DNA of 6,650 nt from JAHECQ01 sp047638695 (GCA_047638695.1 JBLINY010000182.1:1-6650); one strand, 5' to 3'. Positions 1 through 5,487 are shown, counted from the stretch's first letter. The notes: generated from the letters alone by a model not told the origin. A program made the numbers and translations.

Positions 1-63
1 GAAAGCTCCGCTGCTAACCTCCTCACCGCAGGCGGTAGTTGGACTACAAAGCGTGAGCATTCC

Positions 64-1356
64 ATGAGTGATATTCAAGATGTCGCCGGCCGGGAAGTCC
101 TTGATTCCCGGGGCAACCCCACGGTCGAGGTAGAGGTCACCCTCGCTTCGGGCGCAAGCGGGCGGGCACTTGTGCCTTCCGGCGCCAGCACCGGCCAGTT
201 CGAGGCAGTTGAGTTGCGAGACGGTGGCGATCGCTACCTCGGCAAGGGGGTACTGACTGCTGTCGGCAACGTAAATACGACCATCCGCCAAGCCCTGATT
301 GGCAATAGCGCACACGCTCAGCGTCAGGTCGACGCGATCATGAACGGCCTCGACGGCACCCCGAACAAGGGCAATCTCGGTGCCAATGCGATTCTTGGTG
401 TCTCACTAGCTGTCGCCCGTGCTGCCGCCAACGATCTCGGCCTGCCGCTGTATCGATACGTCGGTGGGGCGAACGCCCACATTCTGCCGACGCCGATGAT
501 GAATGTGCTCAACGGTGGCGAGCACGCTGACAACAACATCGACTTTCAAGAGTTCATGATCATGCCGGTTGGGGCCGCCTCATTCTCGGAGGGGCTGCGA
601 TGGGGCGTCGAGGTCTACCACGCATTGAAGAAGGTGTTGACCGATCGGGGCCTGTCGACGGCCATTGGCGACGAGGGTGGGTTCGCTCCCAACCTGGAAT
701 CGAATGAAGCCGCCCTCACGCTGTTGATGGAGGCGATTGAACTTGCCGGCCTCAGGCCTGGCGACGACGTGGCACTGACCATGGACGTCGCGTCGAGCGA
801 GTTCTTCAGCGACGGGATGTATCGGCTGGCCGGTGAAGGGCGCGAGCTCCCTCCCCACGGCATGGTCGAACTGCTAGCCCAGCTTGTCGATACCTATCCG
901 ATCGTGTCGATCGAAGACGGCATGGACGAAGAAGACTGGGATGGCTGGGCCGCCATCACCGCTGAGCTCGGAAATCGGTGCCAGCTTGTCGGCGACGATC
1001 TTTTTGTCACGAACACCGAGCGGCTTGGTCGCGGCATCGAAGGGGGCATTGCCAACTCGATCCTGGTCAAGGTCAACCAAATCGGCTCGCTCACCGAAAC
1101 ACTCGAAGCAGTCGCCATGGCGAGCACGGCTCGCTATTCGGCCGTCATGTCCCATCGTTCGGGCGAGACCGAGGACACCACCATCGCCGACTTGGCCGTT
1201 GCGACGAACTGCGGCCAAATCAAGACAGGCGCACCGGCGCGAAGCGATCGGGTCGCAAAGTACAACCAGCTGCTTCGTATCGAAGCCGACCTCGATGGCG
1301 CTGCCCGCTACGCCGGGGCCACAACACTCGCCCTTGGCGGCGGCGACAACGGATGA
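64..1356 (+). CDS. eno: Enolase (phosphopyruvate hydratase)
   Basis: This gene encodes cytosolic enolase, which interconverts 2-phosphoglycerate and phosphoenolpyruvate in glycolysis and gluconeogenesis. The 430-residue protein has the usual full length of bacterial enolases. The N-terminal domain has the SGASTG loop (about 39-44) and the FEAVELRDGG segment. Expected catalytic residues are present: H154 in GGEH, E163, E204 in GDEGGFAP, Mg ligands D241, E284 (SIEDG) and D311 (GDD), K336 (LVKVNQIGS) and K387 (GQIKTGAP). The SHRSGETEDT signature lies at 363-371. Offsets of 5-6 residues from E. coli numbering are consistent throughout, so no key residue is missing. The ATG start is preceded by only a weak GTGAG ribosome-binding match at 53-57. 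The stop overlaps the next gene's ATG, so the two are probably cotranscribed; this eno-ftsB/divIC pairing is familiar in actinobacteria. Confidence 0.98.
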   Translation: MSDIQDVAGREVLDSRGNPTVEVEVTLASGASGRALVPSGASTGQFEAVELRDGGDRYLGKGVLTAVGNVNTTIRQALIGNSAHAQRQVDAIMNGLDGTPNKGNLGANAILGVSLAVARAAANDLGLPLYRYVGGANAHILPTPMMNVLNGGEHADNNIDFQEFMIMPVGAASFSEGLRWGVEVYHALKKVLTDRGLSTAIGDEGGFAPNLESNEAALTLLMEAIELAGLRPGDDVALTMDVASSEFFSDGMYRLAGEGRELPPHGMVELLAQLVDTYPIVSIEDGMDEEDWDGWAAITAELGNRCQLVGDDLFVTNTERLGRGIEGGIANSILVKVNQIGSLTETLEAVAMASTARYSAVMSHRSGETEDTTIADLAVATNCGQIKTGAPARSDRVAKYNQLLRIEADLDGAARYAGATTLALGGGDNG

Positions 1357-1652
1357 CGCGAGTGCTTCAAAGGCTACGAACTTCGGCGCCGGTCGTGGTC
1401 GTCGTTGTTGCCTCAACCGTCGTGTTGATCGCGCTCGCCGCTCTTCCGCTTCGCACGTGGATGGACCAGAAGCAAGCGACCCAGGAAGCCGCCGATGAGC
1501 TCACTCGCATGCAGGGTGAGGTTGCTGAGCTGGAGGTGAAGCTGGAGCTTCTCGAAACCGATGCCGAGATCGAGCGCATGGCTCGTGAGAACTTCGACTT
1601 GGTATTCCCCGGCGAAGAGTCGTATCGGATCCTGCCCCCTCCGGAGAACTAG
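1353..1652 (+). CDS. FtsB/DivIC-family septum formation initiator protein
   Basis: This is a 99-residue single-pass membrane protein of the DivIC/FtsB family, which acts in the divisome, bridging early and late division proteins together with FtsL- and FtsQ-like partners. The sequence shows a short basic cytoplasmic N-terminus (MTRVLQRLRT), one hydrophobic segment at about 12-33 rich in Val/Ala/Leu, a coiled coil at about 37-68, and the family's C-terminal segment at about 69-97 (DAEIERMARENFDLVFPGEE, then YRILPPP). The ATG at 1353 overlaps the enolase stop in an ATGA junction. There is no clear Shine-Dalgarno sequence, so translation is probably coupled to eno. Longer in-frame upstream reading is antisense-free but lies wholly inside eno and resembles nothing. 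The family call is firm; whether the protein is the FtsB or DivIC functional equivalent is a naming matter. Confidence 0.93.
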   Translation: MTRVLQRLRTSAPVVVVVVASTVVLIALAALPLRTWMDQKQATQEAADELTRMQGEVAELEVKLELLETDAEIERMARENFDLVFPGEESYRILPPPEN

Positions 1653-1659
1653 TCGTCGT

Positions 1660-1686
1660 GCCGGCACGGACAACAGCCGTGCCGGC
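1660..1686. terminator. GC-rich hairpin between convergent genes, possible bidirectional terminator
   Basis: The arms at 1660-1669 (GCCGGCACGG) and 1677-1686 (CCGTGCCGGC) are perfect 10-bp complements with a 7-nt loop. The hairpin begins 7 bp after the stop codon of the FtsB-like gene and lies about 50 bp beyond the stop of the convergent OmpA-domain gene. No T-run follows on either strand, so this is not a canonical intrinsic terminator. It fits the U-tract-poor hairpins often found at actinobacterial gene ends. The structure is seen directly; the terminator role is inferred. Confidence 0.6.
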
Positions 1687-1696
1687 CACGACCTCT

Positions 1697-1728
1697 TACC
1701 GACTACTGGCTCTACCGACTACTGGCTC
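1697..1728. repeat. Tandem 16-bp direct repeat with a degenerate third copy
   Basis: Two identical head-to-tail copies of TACCGACTACTGGCTC occupy 1697-1712 and 1713-1728. A third, diverged copy (10 of 16 bases matching) follows at 1729-1744 and covers the stop codon and last codons of the minus-strand OmpA-domain gene. The pattern suggests that the 3' end of that gene was duplicated outward into the convergent intergenic region. No function is evident. Confidence 0.85.
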
Positions 1729-1734
1729 TACTGC

Positions 1735-2745
1735 TTACTGGGCGGTGAACTCGATCCGGCGGTTTGCCTGCTGCTTGGCGGGCGTGTCGTCGGGGCTCTC
1801 GAGTAGCTCTGTCTCTCCGAATCCAACTGCGGTCATCTGGTTGGTCACGCCTCGCTCCTGAAGGGCAGCGAGCACGGCATCTGCTCGCGACTGGCTAAGG
1901 GAGAGGTTCGACTCGTCCGACCCGCGGCTATCGGTGTGGCCGCCGATTTCGATGACGGCATCAGGATTGGCGAGCAGTACGGCCGTCGCCCGTTCGATGG
2001 TGGGAAACGAATCGGCCACGATCACGTTGGTACCAGACTCGAACAGCACCGGCTCGAGTTCGAACAGCTCGTTCAGTGCCGCTGCAACCGATGCGCCCGC
2101 ATCGAGCTCGAGGTCGTTGGTTGTTTGTTCGGTGGCGACGCCACCGAATGCGAATGTGAGCGAATCGAGCTGGTCCTGCGAGGACAGCGTCCCACTCACG
2201 GTGAGGTCAAAGGGATCTGCACCCTCGACGACGACGAGCTGGTCGTCGATCTGCTCAGGAGCGAATCCCGCAGCGGCGGCAGCTCTCAGCTCGGCGGCCA
2301 CATCTTCGCTCGGGACGGTGCCGACCAACGTGATCGCGTCGTCCGTTGCAGTAACAACAGCGATGGCGGGCTCTGCCGGAGCGGCGATGGCCTCAGCTGC
2401 AGTGGTCGGTGCTGCGGTGGTCGGTGCTGCGGTGGTCGGTGCAGCACCGACCACCGGCACGACCCGATTCTCGACTCGGGTGTCGGTCTCGGCCCGGGAG
2501 GCTCGGAGCTCGGCGGGAGAGGCCCGGAGTTCGCTCTCGAACGCGGTGGCAGCGGTCAGCTCGATCCCGTTTGCTCCAGAGCTGCCGCGAAACTGGTTCC
2601 AGCCGACGAGGCCGAGGACCATTGCAAGAGCGATGAACGCCACAAGCACAATCTGCTCGTCAGCCGCGACGCCCCATTCAGGAACTATCTTCTGCCGATC
2701 GAGCGAGTCGTCGGGGCGCTGTGAGGTGTCTTCGTTGGTCTCCAC
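1735..2745 (-). CDS. Membrane-anchored BON-like/OmpA-domain peptidoglycan-binding protein
   Basis: This 336-residue protein probably sits in the cell envelope and binds peptidoglycan non-covalently. Its parts are a charged cytoplasmic N-terminus (1-28), one TM helix (about 31-49), an Ala/Thr/Pro linker with AAPTT units (about 101-117), a BON-like region in two halves (about 127-215, with DAITLVGTVPSE and DLTVSGTLSSQ), and a C-terminal OmpA domain (about 228-336). The OmpA domain has GHTDSRGSDESN at 269-280 and LSLSQSRADAV; D272 and R287 match the Asp/Arg pair that contacts diaminopimelate in characterised OmpA domains. The architecture and length resemble mycobacterial OmpATb/ArfA. The start is a GTG at 2745; the frame is closed by a TGA at 2794-2796 and holds no other usual start codon in between. 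Shine-Dalgarno support is weak. The gene stands alone on its strand, convergent with eno-ftsB and divergent from the hydroxylase genes. A porin or ammonia-export role, as argued for ArfA, cannot be inferred here. Confidence 0.9.
   Translation of the reverse strand: METNEDTSQRPDDSLDRQKIVPEWGVAADEQIVLVAFIALAMVLGLVGWNQFRGSSGANGIELTAATAFESELRASPAELRASRAETDTRVENRVVPVVGAAPTTAAPTTAAPTTAAEAIAAPAEPAIAVVTATDDAITLVGTVPSEDVAAELRAAAAAGFAPEQIDDQLVVVEGADPFDLTVSGTLSSQDQLDSLTFAFGGVATEQTTNDLELDAGASVAAALNELFELEPVLFESGTNVIVADSFPTIERATAVLLANPDAVIEIGGHTDSRGSDESNLSLSQSRADAVLAALQERGVTNQMTAVGFGETELLESPDDTPAKQQANRRIEFTAQ
2402..2446. repeat. 15-bp tandem repeat encoding the Ala-Pro-Thr-Thr-Ala linker
   Basis: Three head-to-tail 15-bp units (GTGGTCGGTGCTGCG twice, at 2402-2416 and 2417-2431, then a copy varied at its end at 2432-2446) lie inside the OmpA-domain gene. 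Each encodes five residues of the APTTA linker between the TM helix and the BON-like region. The unit length is a multiple of three, so copy-number change would lengthen or shorten the linker without a frameshift. Confidence 0.85.
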
Positions 2746-2973
2746 GATGTACTGACGCCTGAGGCGGCCAAGAAGTCGCGTACTACTCGAGCCTCATTTG
2801 AGCTCTGGGGGAAAGAGGTTTCGGTCGCCGGGCGGGGCTCCGAAGGCGACAACTTCTCGTTCAATGTGAGCGCAGTAGATTTTCGTGCAACAATCGCAGC
2901 GTCGTCGTGCCGTCCCGCTAGACATCAGAGCACACGACTCGAAGAGCAAGTCGTCAACAAGATTGGGGTATCC
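2746..2973. promoter_or_regulatory. Divergent intergenic region between the OmpA-domain gene and the hydroxylase operon
   Basis: This stretch of about 230 bp should hold promoters for both flanking genes. On the plus strand a TAGATT (2876-2881) fits the loose actinobacterial -10 pattern TAnnnT, without a convincing -35 at the right distance. A short inverted repeat, ACGACT (2934-2939) and AGTCGT (2949-2954) with a 9-nt spacer, lies 19 bp before the chosen start of the small-subunit gene and could be an operator or a leader hairpin. No clear promoter is visible for the minus-strand gene. A possible tiny Cys-rich ORF lies on the minus strand and is listed separately. Confidence 0.4.
2794..2925 (-). 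CDS. Possible small Cys-rich protein (43 aa), doubtful
   Basis: An ATG at 2925 on the minus strand opens a 43-codon frame ending in TGA at 2794-2796. Its N-terminal half is basic and Cys-rich (RRRCDCCTKIYCAHIE, four Cys and one His), which could bind a metal; the C-terminal half reads AFGAPPGDRNLFPPELK. It lies just upstream of, and in the same frame as, the OmpA-domain gene, separated from it by one stop codon and 48 bp. The same frame runs back to an ATG at 3045, but that would overlap the small-subunit gene. There is no Shine-Dalgarno sequence, and third-position GC is only moderate (roughly 57% by hand), lower than in the surrounding genes. I do not recognise it; it may be chance. Confidence 0.2.
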   Translation of the reverse strand: MSSGTARRRCDCCTKIYCAHIEREVVAFGAPPGDRNLFPPELK

Positions 2974-3435
2974 GTGGAGATTTCGGTCGAGGTCAATGGT
3001 ACGACGCACAAGAAGGACGTTGAGCCGCGTACTCTTCTCGTTCATTTCATCCGTGACATGGTCGGGCTCACCGGAACCAACATTGGTTGCGACACATCAT
3101 CGTGTGGCGCCTGCACCATCCACGTGAACGGCGAAGCCGTTAAGTCCTGCACGATGCTGGCCGTCCAAGCCGATGGTCAGTCCCTTACTACCATCGAAGG
3201 CCTAGCCAACGGTGAAGAGATGCACCCGATGCAGACGGCCTTCATGGAGTGCCACGCCCTTCAATGCGGGTACTGCACACCGGGCATGGTCATGGCATCG
3301 GTTTCGCTGCTCGACGAGGTCCCCGACCCGACGGAGGCTCAGGTGCGTGAAGGCCTCGAGGGCAACCTCTGCCGCTGCACGGGCTACCACAACATTGTCA
3401 AGGCTGTTCTCAGCGCCGCCGGAGGTGCCAAGTGA
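2974..3435 (+). CDS. Molybdenum hydroxylase small subunit, two [2Fe-2S] clusters (CoxS/XdhC-type iron-sulfur subunit)
   Basis: This is the iron-sulfur electron-transfer subunit of a CO dehydrogenase/xanthine dehydrogenase-family enzyme, passing electrons from the molybdenum site to FAD. With a GTG start at 2974 it has 153 residues, close to known CoxS proteins. The N-terminal plant-type ferredoxin domain has C39, C44, C47 and C59 (GCDTSSCGACTIH, then SC). The C-terminal helical domain has C98, C101, C133 and C135 (QCGYCTPG and NLCRCTGY). All eight cluster ligands are present, and the QCGYCTPG motif is the family signature. An upstream ATG at 2866 would add 36 residues of low-complexity, non-homologous sequence, so I prefer 2974, where the protein begins MEISVEVNG; a GGGG at 2965-2968 gives weak ribosome-binding support. 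The next gene overlaps by GTGA. The substrate cannot be told from this subunit. Confidence 0.93.
   Translation: MEISVEVNGTTHKKDVEPRTLLVHFIRDMVGLTGTNIGCDTSSCGACTIHVNGEAVKSCTMLAVQADGQSLTTIEGLANGEEMHPMQTAFMECHALQCGYCTPGMVMASVSLLDEVPDPTEAQVREGLEGNLCRCTGYHNIVKAVLSAAGGAK
3421..3426 (+). promoter_or_regulatory. Strong Shine-Dalgarno site for the FAD-subunit gene
   Basis: GGAGGT ends 5 nt before the GTG at 3432. It is the best ribosome-binding match in the window and lies inside the end of the small-subunit gene. It fixes the GTG at 3432 as the start and suggests that the medium subunit is translated by its own initiation as well as by coupling. Confidence 0.8.
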
Positions 3436-4259
3436 TTCCTGTCGCTTTCGACTACGTCCGGGCCACTTCGGCCGACGAGGCCATCGCTGCTCTTGCCGAA
3501 CACGGCGATGAAGCCAAGCTCTTGGCCGGCGGCCACTCGCTGCTGCCAATGATGAAGCTCCGTCTCGCCTATCCATCGGTTGTTGTTGACATCGGTCGCC
3601 TCAGCGACCTCTCGTACATCAAAGATGCCGGCGACCACATCGCCATTGGCGCACTAACGCGTCACCGCGACATGGAGATCTCCGCTCTGGTCCAAGAGCA
3701 CGCCCCGCTTCTGGCTCACGCCACGTCGCAGGTTGGCGACCCACAGGTTCGTCACCGTGGCACGTTCGGCGGCTCGTTGGTTCACGCCGACGCCGCAGCC
3801 GATCACCCTTCGGTGCTCTTGGCAACGGGTGGTTCAATTGTGGCCAAGGGGCCAAACGGCGAGCGCGTGATCGAGTCAGGCGATCTTTTCACCGGCTTCC
3901 TCGAGTCGAGCCTCGCAGCCGACGAGATGGTTACCGAGGTTCGTATCCCCAAGCACACTGGCTCGGGATGGAGCTTCCAGAAGTTCAATCGCCGTGCTCA
4001 GGACTGGGCCATTGTCGGAGCGTCGGTGCAGCAGGTCAACGGTTCGGCCCAGGTCGCACTGGTCAACATGCATCCCACTCCCGTGCGAGCCACCGCGGTC
4101 GAAGAAGCACTGGCTGGCGGTGCCTCAGCAGCCGATGCTGCAGAGCAGGCTCACGTCGGAATGGAAGCATCCAGCGATCTGAACGCCAGCGTCGATTTCC
4201 GGAACCACCTGGCCCGGGTCCTTACTCGGCGGGCCCTCACCGAAGCCGGCATCGCCTGA
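3432..4259 (+). CDS. Molybdenum hydroxylase FAD-binding medium subunit (CoxM-type)
   Basis: This is the flavoprotein subunit of a CO dehydrogenase/xanthine dehydrogenase-family enzyme. It takes electrons from the iron-sulfur subunit and passes them to the respiratory chain or another acceptor. The 275-residue length is normal for the family. Both FAD-binding motifs stand at the classical positions: AGGHS at 32-36 and TFGG at 111-114 (TIGG in Oligotropha CoxM), followed by SLVHADAAAD. The C-terminal third (about 175-275) matches the CO dehydrogenase flavoprotein C-terminal domain, with KFNRRAQDWAIVGAS and the closing HLARVLTRRAL. The GTG start overlaps the small-subunit stop. The next gene downstream is not a large subunit, although the catalytic subunit usually lies beside these two. 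The motifs resemble CoxM, but the FAD subunit does not define the substrate, so calling this a CO dehydrogenase would go too far. Confidence 0.95.
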   Translation: MIPVAFDYVRATSADEAIAALAEHGDEAKLLAGGHSLLPMMKLRLAYPSVVVDIGRLSDLSYIKDAGDHIAIGALTRHRDMEISALVQEHAPLLAHATSQVGDPQVRHRGTFGGSLVHADAAADHPSVLLATGGSIVAKGPNGERVIESGDLFTGFLESSLAADEMVTEVRIPKHTGSGWSFQKFNRRAQDWAIVGASVQQVNGSAQVALVNMHPTPVRATAVEEALAGGASAADAAEQAHVGMEASSDLNASVDFRNHLARVLTRRALTEAGIA

Positions 4260-4279
4260 AGCCAGGGTTCTCTTACCCG

Positions 4280-4322
4280 CCGCCGGTGCCGAGGATCTCT
4301 TCGATTCTCGGAACCGGCACGG
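4280..4322. terminator. Imperfect hairpin after the FAD-subunit gene, possible terminator
   Basis: The left arm at 4280-4293 (CCG CCGGT G CCGAG) pairs with the right arm at 4307-4322 (CTCGG A ACCGG CA CGG). The stem is three helices of 5, 5 and 3 bp with one mismatch and a 2-nt bulge, closing a 13-nt loop. It starts 21 bp after the stop of the medium-subunit gene, and no T-run follows. It may end or weaken transcription before the XdhC-type genes; this is an inference from structure. Confidence 0.4.
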
Positions 4323-4360
4323 CGGTCGTTCCCGTTAGTAACGATAGCCATGGCCAGCGA

Positions 4361-4373
4361 TAGTGTGGGTCTA
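4361..4373 (+). promoter_or_regulatory. Candidate -10 element for a leaderless XdhC-type mRNA
   Basis: TAGTGT at 4361-4366 fits the actinobacterial -10 pattern TAnnnT and ends 6 nt before the ATG at 4373, the spacing seen when transcription begins on the start codon. No Shine-Dalgarno sequence precedes this ATG, which agrees with a leaderless transcript. There is no clear -35. A repeated CGATAG (4342-4347 and 4358-4363) spans the site. If real, this promoter would let the maturation genes be expressed apart from the subunit genes. Confidence 0.4.
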
Positions 4374-4687
4374 TGAGAGAGATCCTCAGTGACCTCGAGC
4401 GTTGGCAGAAGCAAGGCAAGAAGGTTGCTCTGGCGCGTGTTGTCGACATCGAAGGATCCGGACCCCGGCTTCCCGGTGCGGCGATGGCGGTGAACGAAGA
4501 TGGCGACGTTGCTGGCTCGGTCAGCGGTGGTTGCGTCGAAGGAGCCGTCGTTGTCGAAGCACTCCAGTGCATCGAAGACAGCTCACGCAAGATCGTCACC
4601 TTTGGGTTTAGCGACGACGACGCCTTCGCCGTAGGGCTTACGTGCGGGGGGACCATCCACCTCTATCTCGAACCGCTCGACTGGTGA
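4373..4687 (+). CDS. XdhC/CoxI-family protein, short form with N-terminal domain only
   Basis: XdhC-type proteins are cytosolic factors that bind molybdenum cofactor, assist its sulfuration and insert it into xanthine dehydrogenase-like enzymes. This 104-residue protein matches only the N-terminal XdhC_CoxI domain. It has VALARVVDIEGSGPRLPGA at about 18-36, the conserved GSVSGGCVEGAVV at 48-60 with C54, and the VGLTCGG motif at 87-93 with C91. The Rossmann domain that follows in full-length XdhC is absent here and lies in the next gene, which overlaps this one by GTGA. The two probably form a coupled pair that together covers the full-length protein. The ATG at 4373 is the only sensible start, since homology begins at once (REILSDLERWQKQGKKVALA). 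The neighbouring hydroxylase subunits support a maturation role. Confidence 0.9.
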   Translation: MREILSDLERWQKQGKKVALARVVDIEGSGPRLPGAAMAVNEDGDVAGSVSGGCVEGAVVVEALQCIEDSSRKIVTFGFSDDDAFAVGLTCGGTIHLYLEPLDW

Positions 4688-5487
4688 CCGAATCCGCCCC
4701 CACGTCGCTCTTCGCCATCGTGCGCGACGCGATCAAGAACGAAGACCCCATAGCGCTGGCCACGGTCGTAGACGGGGGTGTCAGCGGTGGCAAATTGGTG
4801 GTTCGTCCCGACACCGACCCCATCGGCACATTGGGGAACCCCGATCTCGACCGCGTCGTGATTCGTGATGCTCTTGGTGAATTGGCATCGGGCACATCCG
4901 GTATTCGTCACTACGGCGAGCAGGGTGAGGCTCGCCAAGAAGAAGTTTCCGTCTTCATCGAGAGCTTCGCACCTCCGCCGCAGATGCTCATCTTCGGCGC
5001 AGTCGATTTCACTGCCGCCCTGTCTCGGGTGGCCAAAGTGCTGGGGTACCGGGTCACCGTCTGCGATGCCCGCCCCGTCTTTGCCACACGCCAGCGTTTT
5101 CCCTACGCCGACGATGTTGTCGTCGACTGGCCCAACCGATTGCTCGACAAGGTTGGCCACGAATTAGGACCTCGTGACGCCATCTGTGTGCTCACCCACG
5201 ATCCAAAGTTTGACGTTCCTGCCGTACTTGCAGCCCTACAGACGGATGCCGGCTATCTGGGGGCAATGGGCTCGCGACGAACGACTGACGACCGTAACGC
5301 CCGTCTCCGGGTCGAAGGCGTTAGCGATGAGGATCTGGCCCGGGTGATGGCTCCAATCGGACTAGATCTGGGTGCTCGGACGCCCGAGGAGACAGCGATT
5401 TCGATCGTTGGCGAAATCATCGCGCTCCGCTCAGGCCGCCTCGCTCCCTCGCTTCGTGATACCGAGGGCGACATCCATCGCGGCTGA
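4684..5487 (+). CDS. XdhC/CoxI-family protein with C-terminal Rossmann domain
   Basis: This is the second XdhC-type maturation protein, with 267 residues. The N-terminal part (about 6-95) is a degenerate copy of the XdhC_CoxI domain: it keeps PIALATVVDGG and a later IGTLG segment but lacks the SGGC and LTCGG cysteine motifs of its short neighbour. The C-terminal part (about 100-250) is the XdhC Rossmann domain: a beta-strand and turn at MLIFGAVDFTAAL, then GYRVTVCDARPVFATRQRFP, THDPKFDVPAL-like THDPKFDVPA at 171-180, YLGAMGSRRT at 191-200, and GLDLGARTPEETAISIVGEI at 226-245. The usual GAGHVA-type turn reads GAVDFT, so one nucleotide-binding glycine is missing. The GTG at 4684 lies in a GTGA overlap; an in-frame ATG at 4642 would add 14 unrelated residues read from inside the previous gene. 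No Shine-Dalgarno sequence is visible, so translation is probably coupled. Confidence 0.9.
   Translation: MTESAPTSLFAIVRDAIKNEDPIALATVVDGGVSGGKLVVRPDTDPIGTLGNPDLDRVVIRDALGELASGTSGIRHYGEQGEARQEEVSVFIESFAPPPQMLIFGAVDFTAALSRVAKVLGYRVTVCDARPVFATRQRFPYADDVVVDWPNRLLDKVGHELGPRDAICVLTHDPKFDVPAVLAALQTDAGYLGAMGSRRTTDDRNARLRVEGVSDEDLARVMAPIGLDLGARTPEETAISIVGEIIALRSGRLAPSLRDTEGDIHRG

Noticed and set aside
1..67. Possible tail of an upstream gene ending in a TGA at 65-67 that overlaps the enolase ATG
   Set aside because: The frame is open from base 2, but only about half of its codons end in G or C and the 21-residue peptide is unrecognisable. I see nothing else supportable in 1-63.
874..1652. Long alternative frames over the end of enolase on both strands (to 1416 minus, 1498 and 1652 plus)
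   Set aside because: The enolase frame is fully conserved through its last motifs. The frame ending at 1652 is real only from the ATG at 1353, where the FtsB-like protein begins.
1934..2755. Two long plus-strand open frames (262 and 273 codons) opposite the OmpA-domain gene
   Set aside because: They are antisense to a gene with clear OmpA motifs. Their products are low-complexity Ser/Ala/Val or Gly/Arg/Cys sequence as expected from high-GC codon bias read backwards.
2866..2973. Longer small-subunit start at ATG 2866
   Set aside because: The added 36 residues have no ferredoxin-domain similarity and no ribosome-binding site, and the 153-residue product from 2974 already has normal family length.
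2974..4259. Naming the subunits coxS and coxM as a true CO dehydrogenase
   Set aside because: The substrate is set by the large subunit's active-site loop, which is not in the window; the small and FAD subunits do not tell CO dehydrogenase from related hydroxylases.
4642..4683. Longer start for the second XdhC-type gene at ATG 4642
   Set aside because: It would read 14 residues inside the conserved end of the previous gene. The GTGA overlap at 4684 is the natural start.
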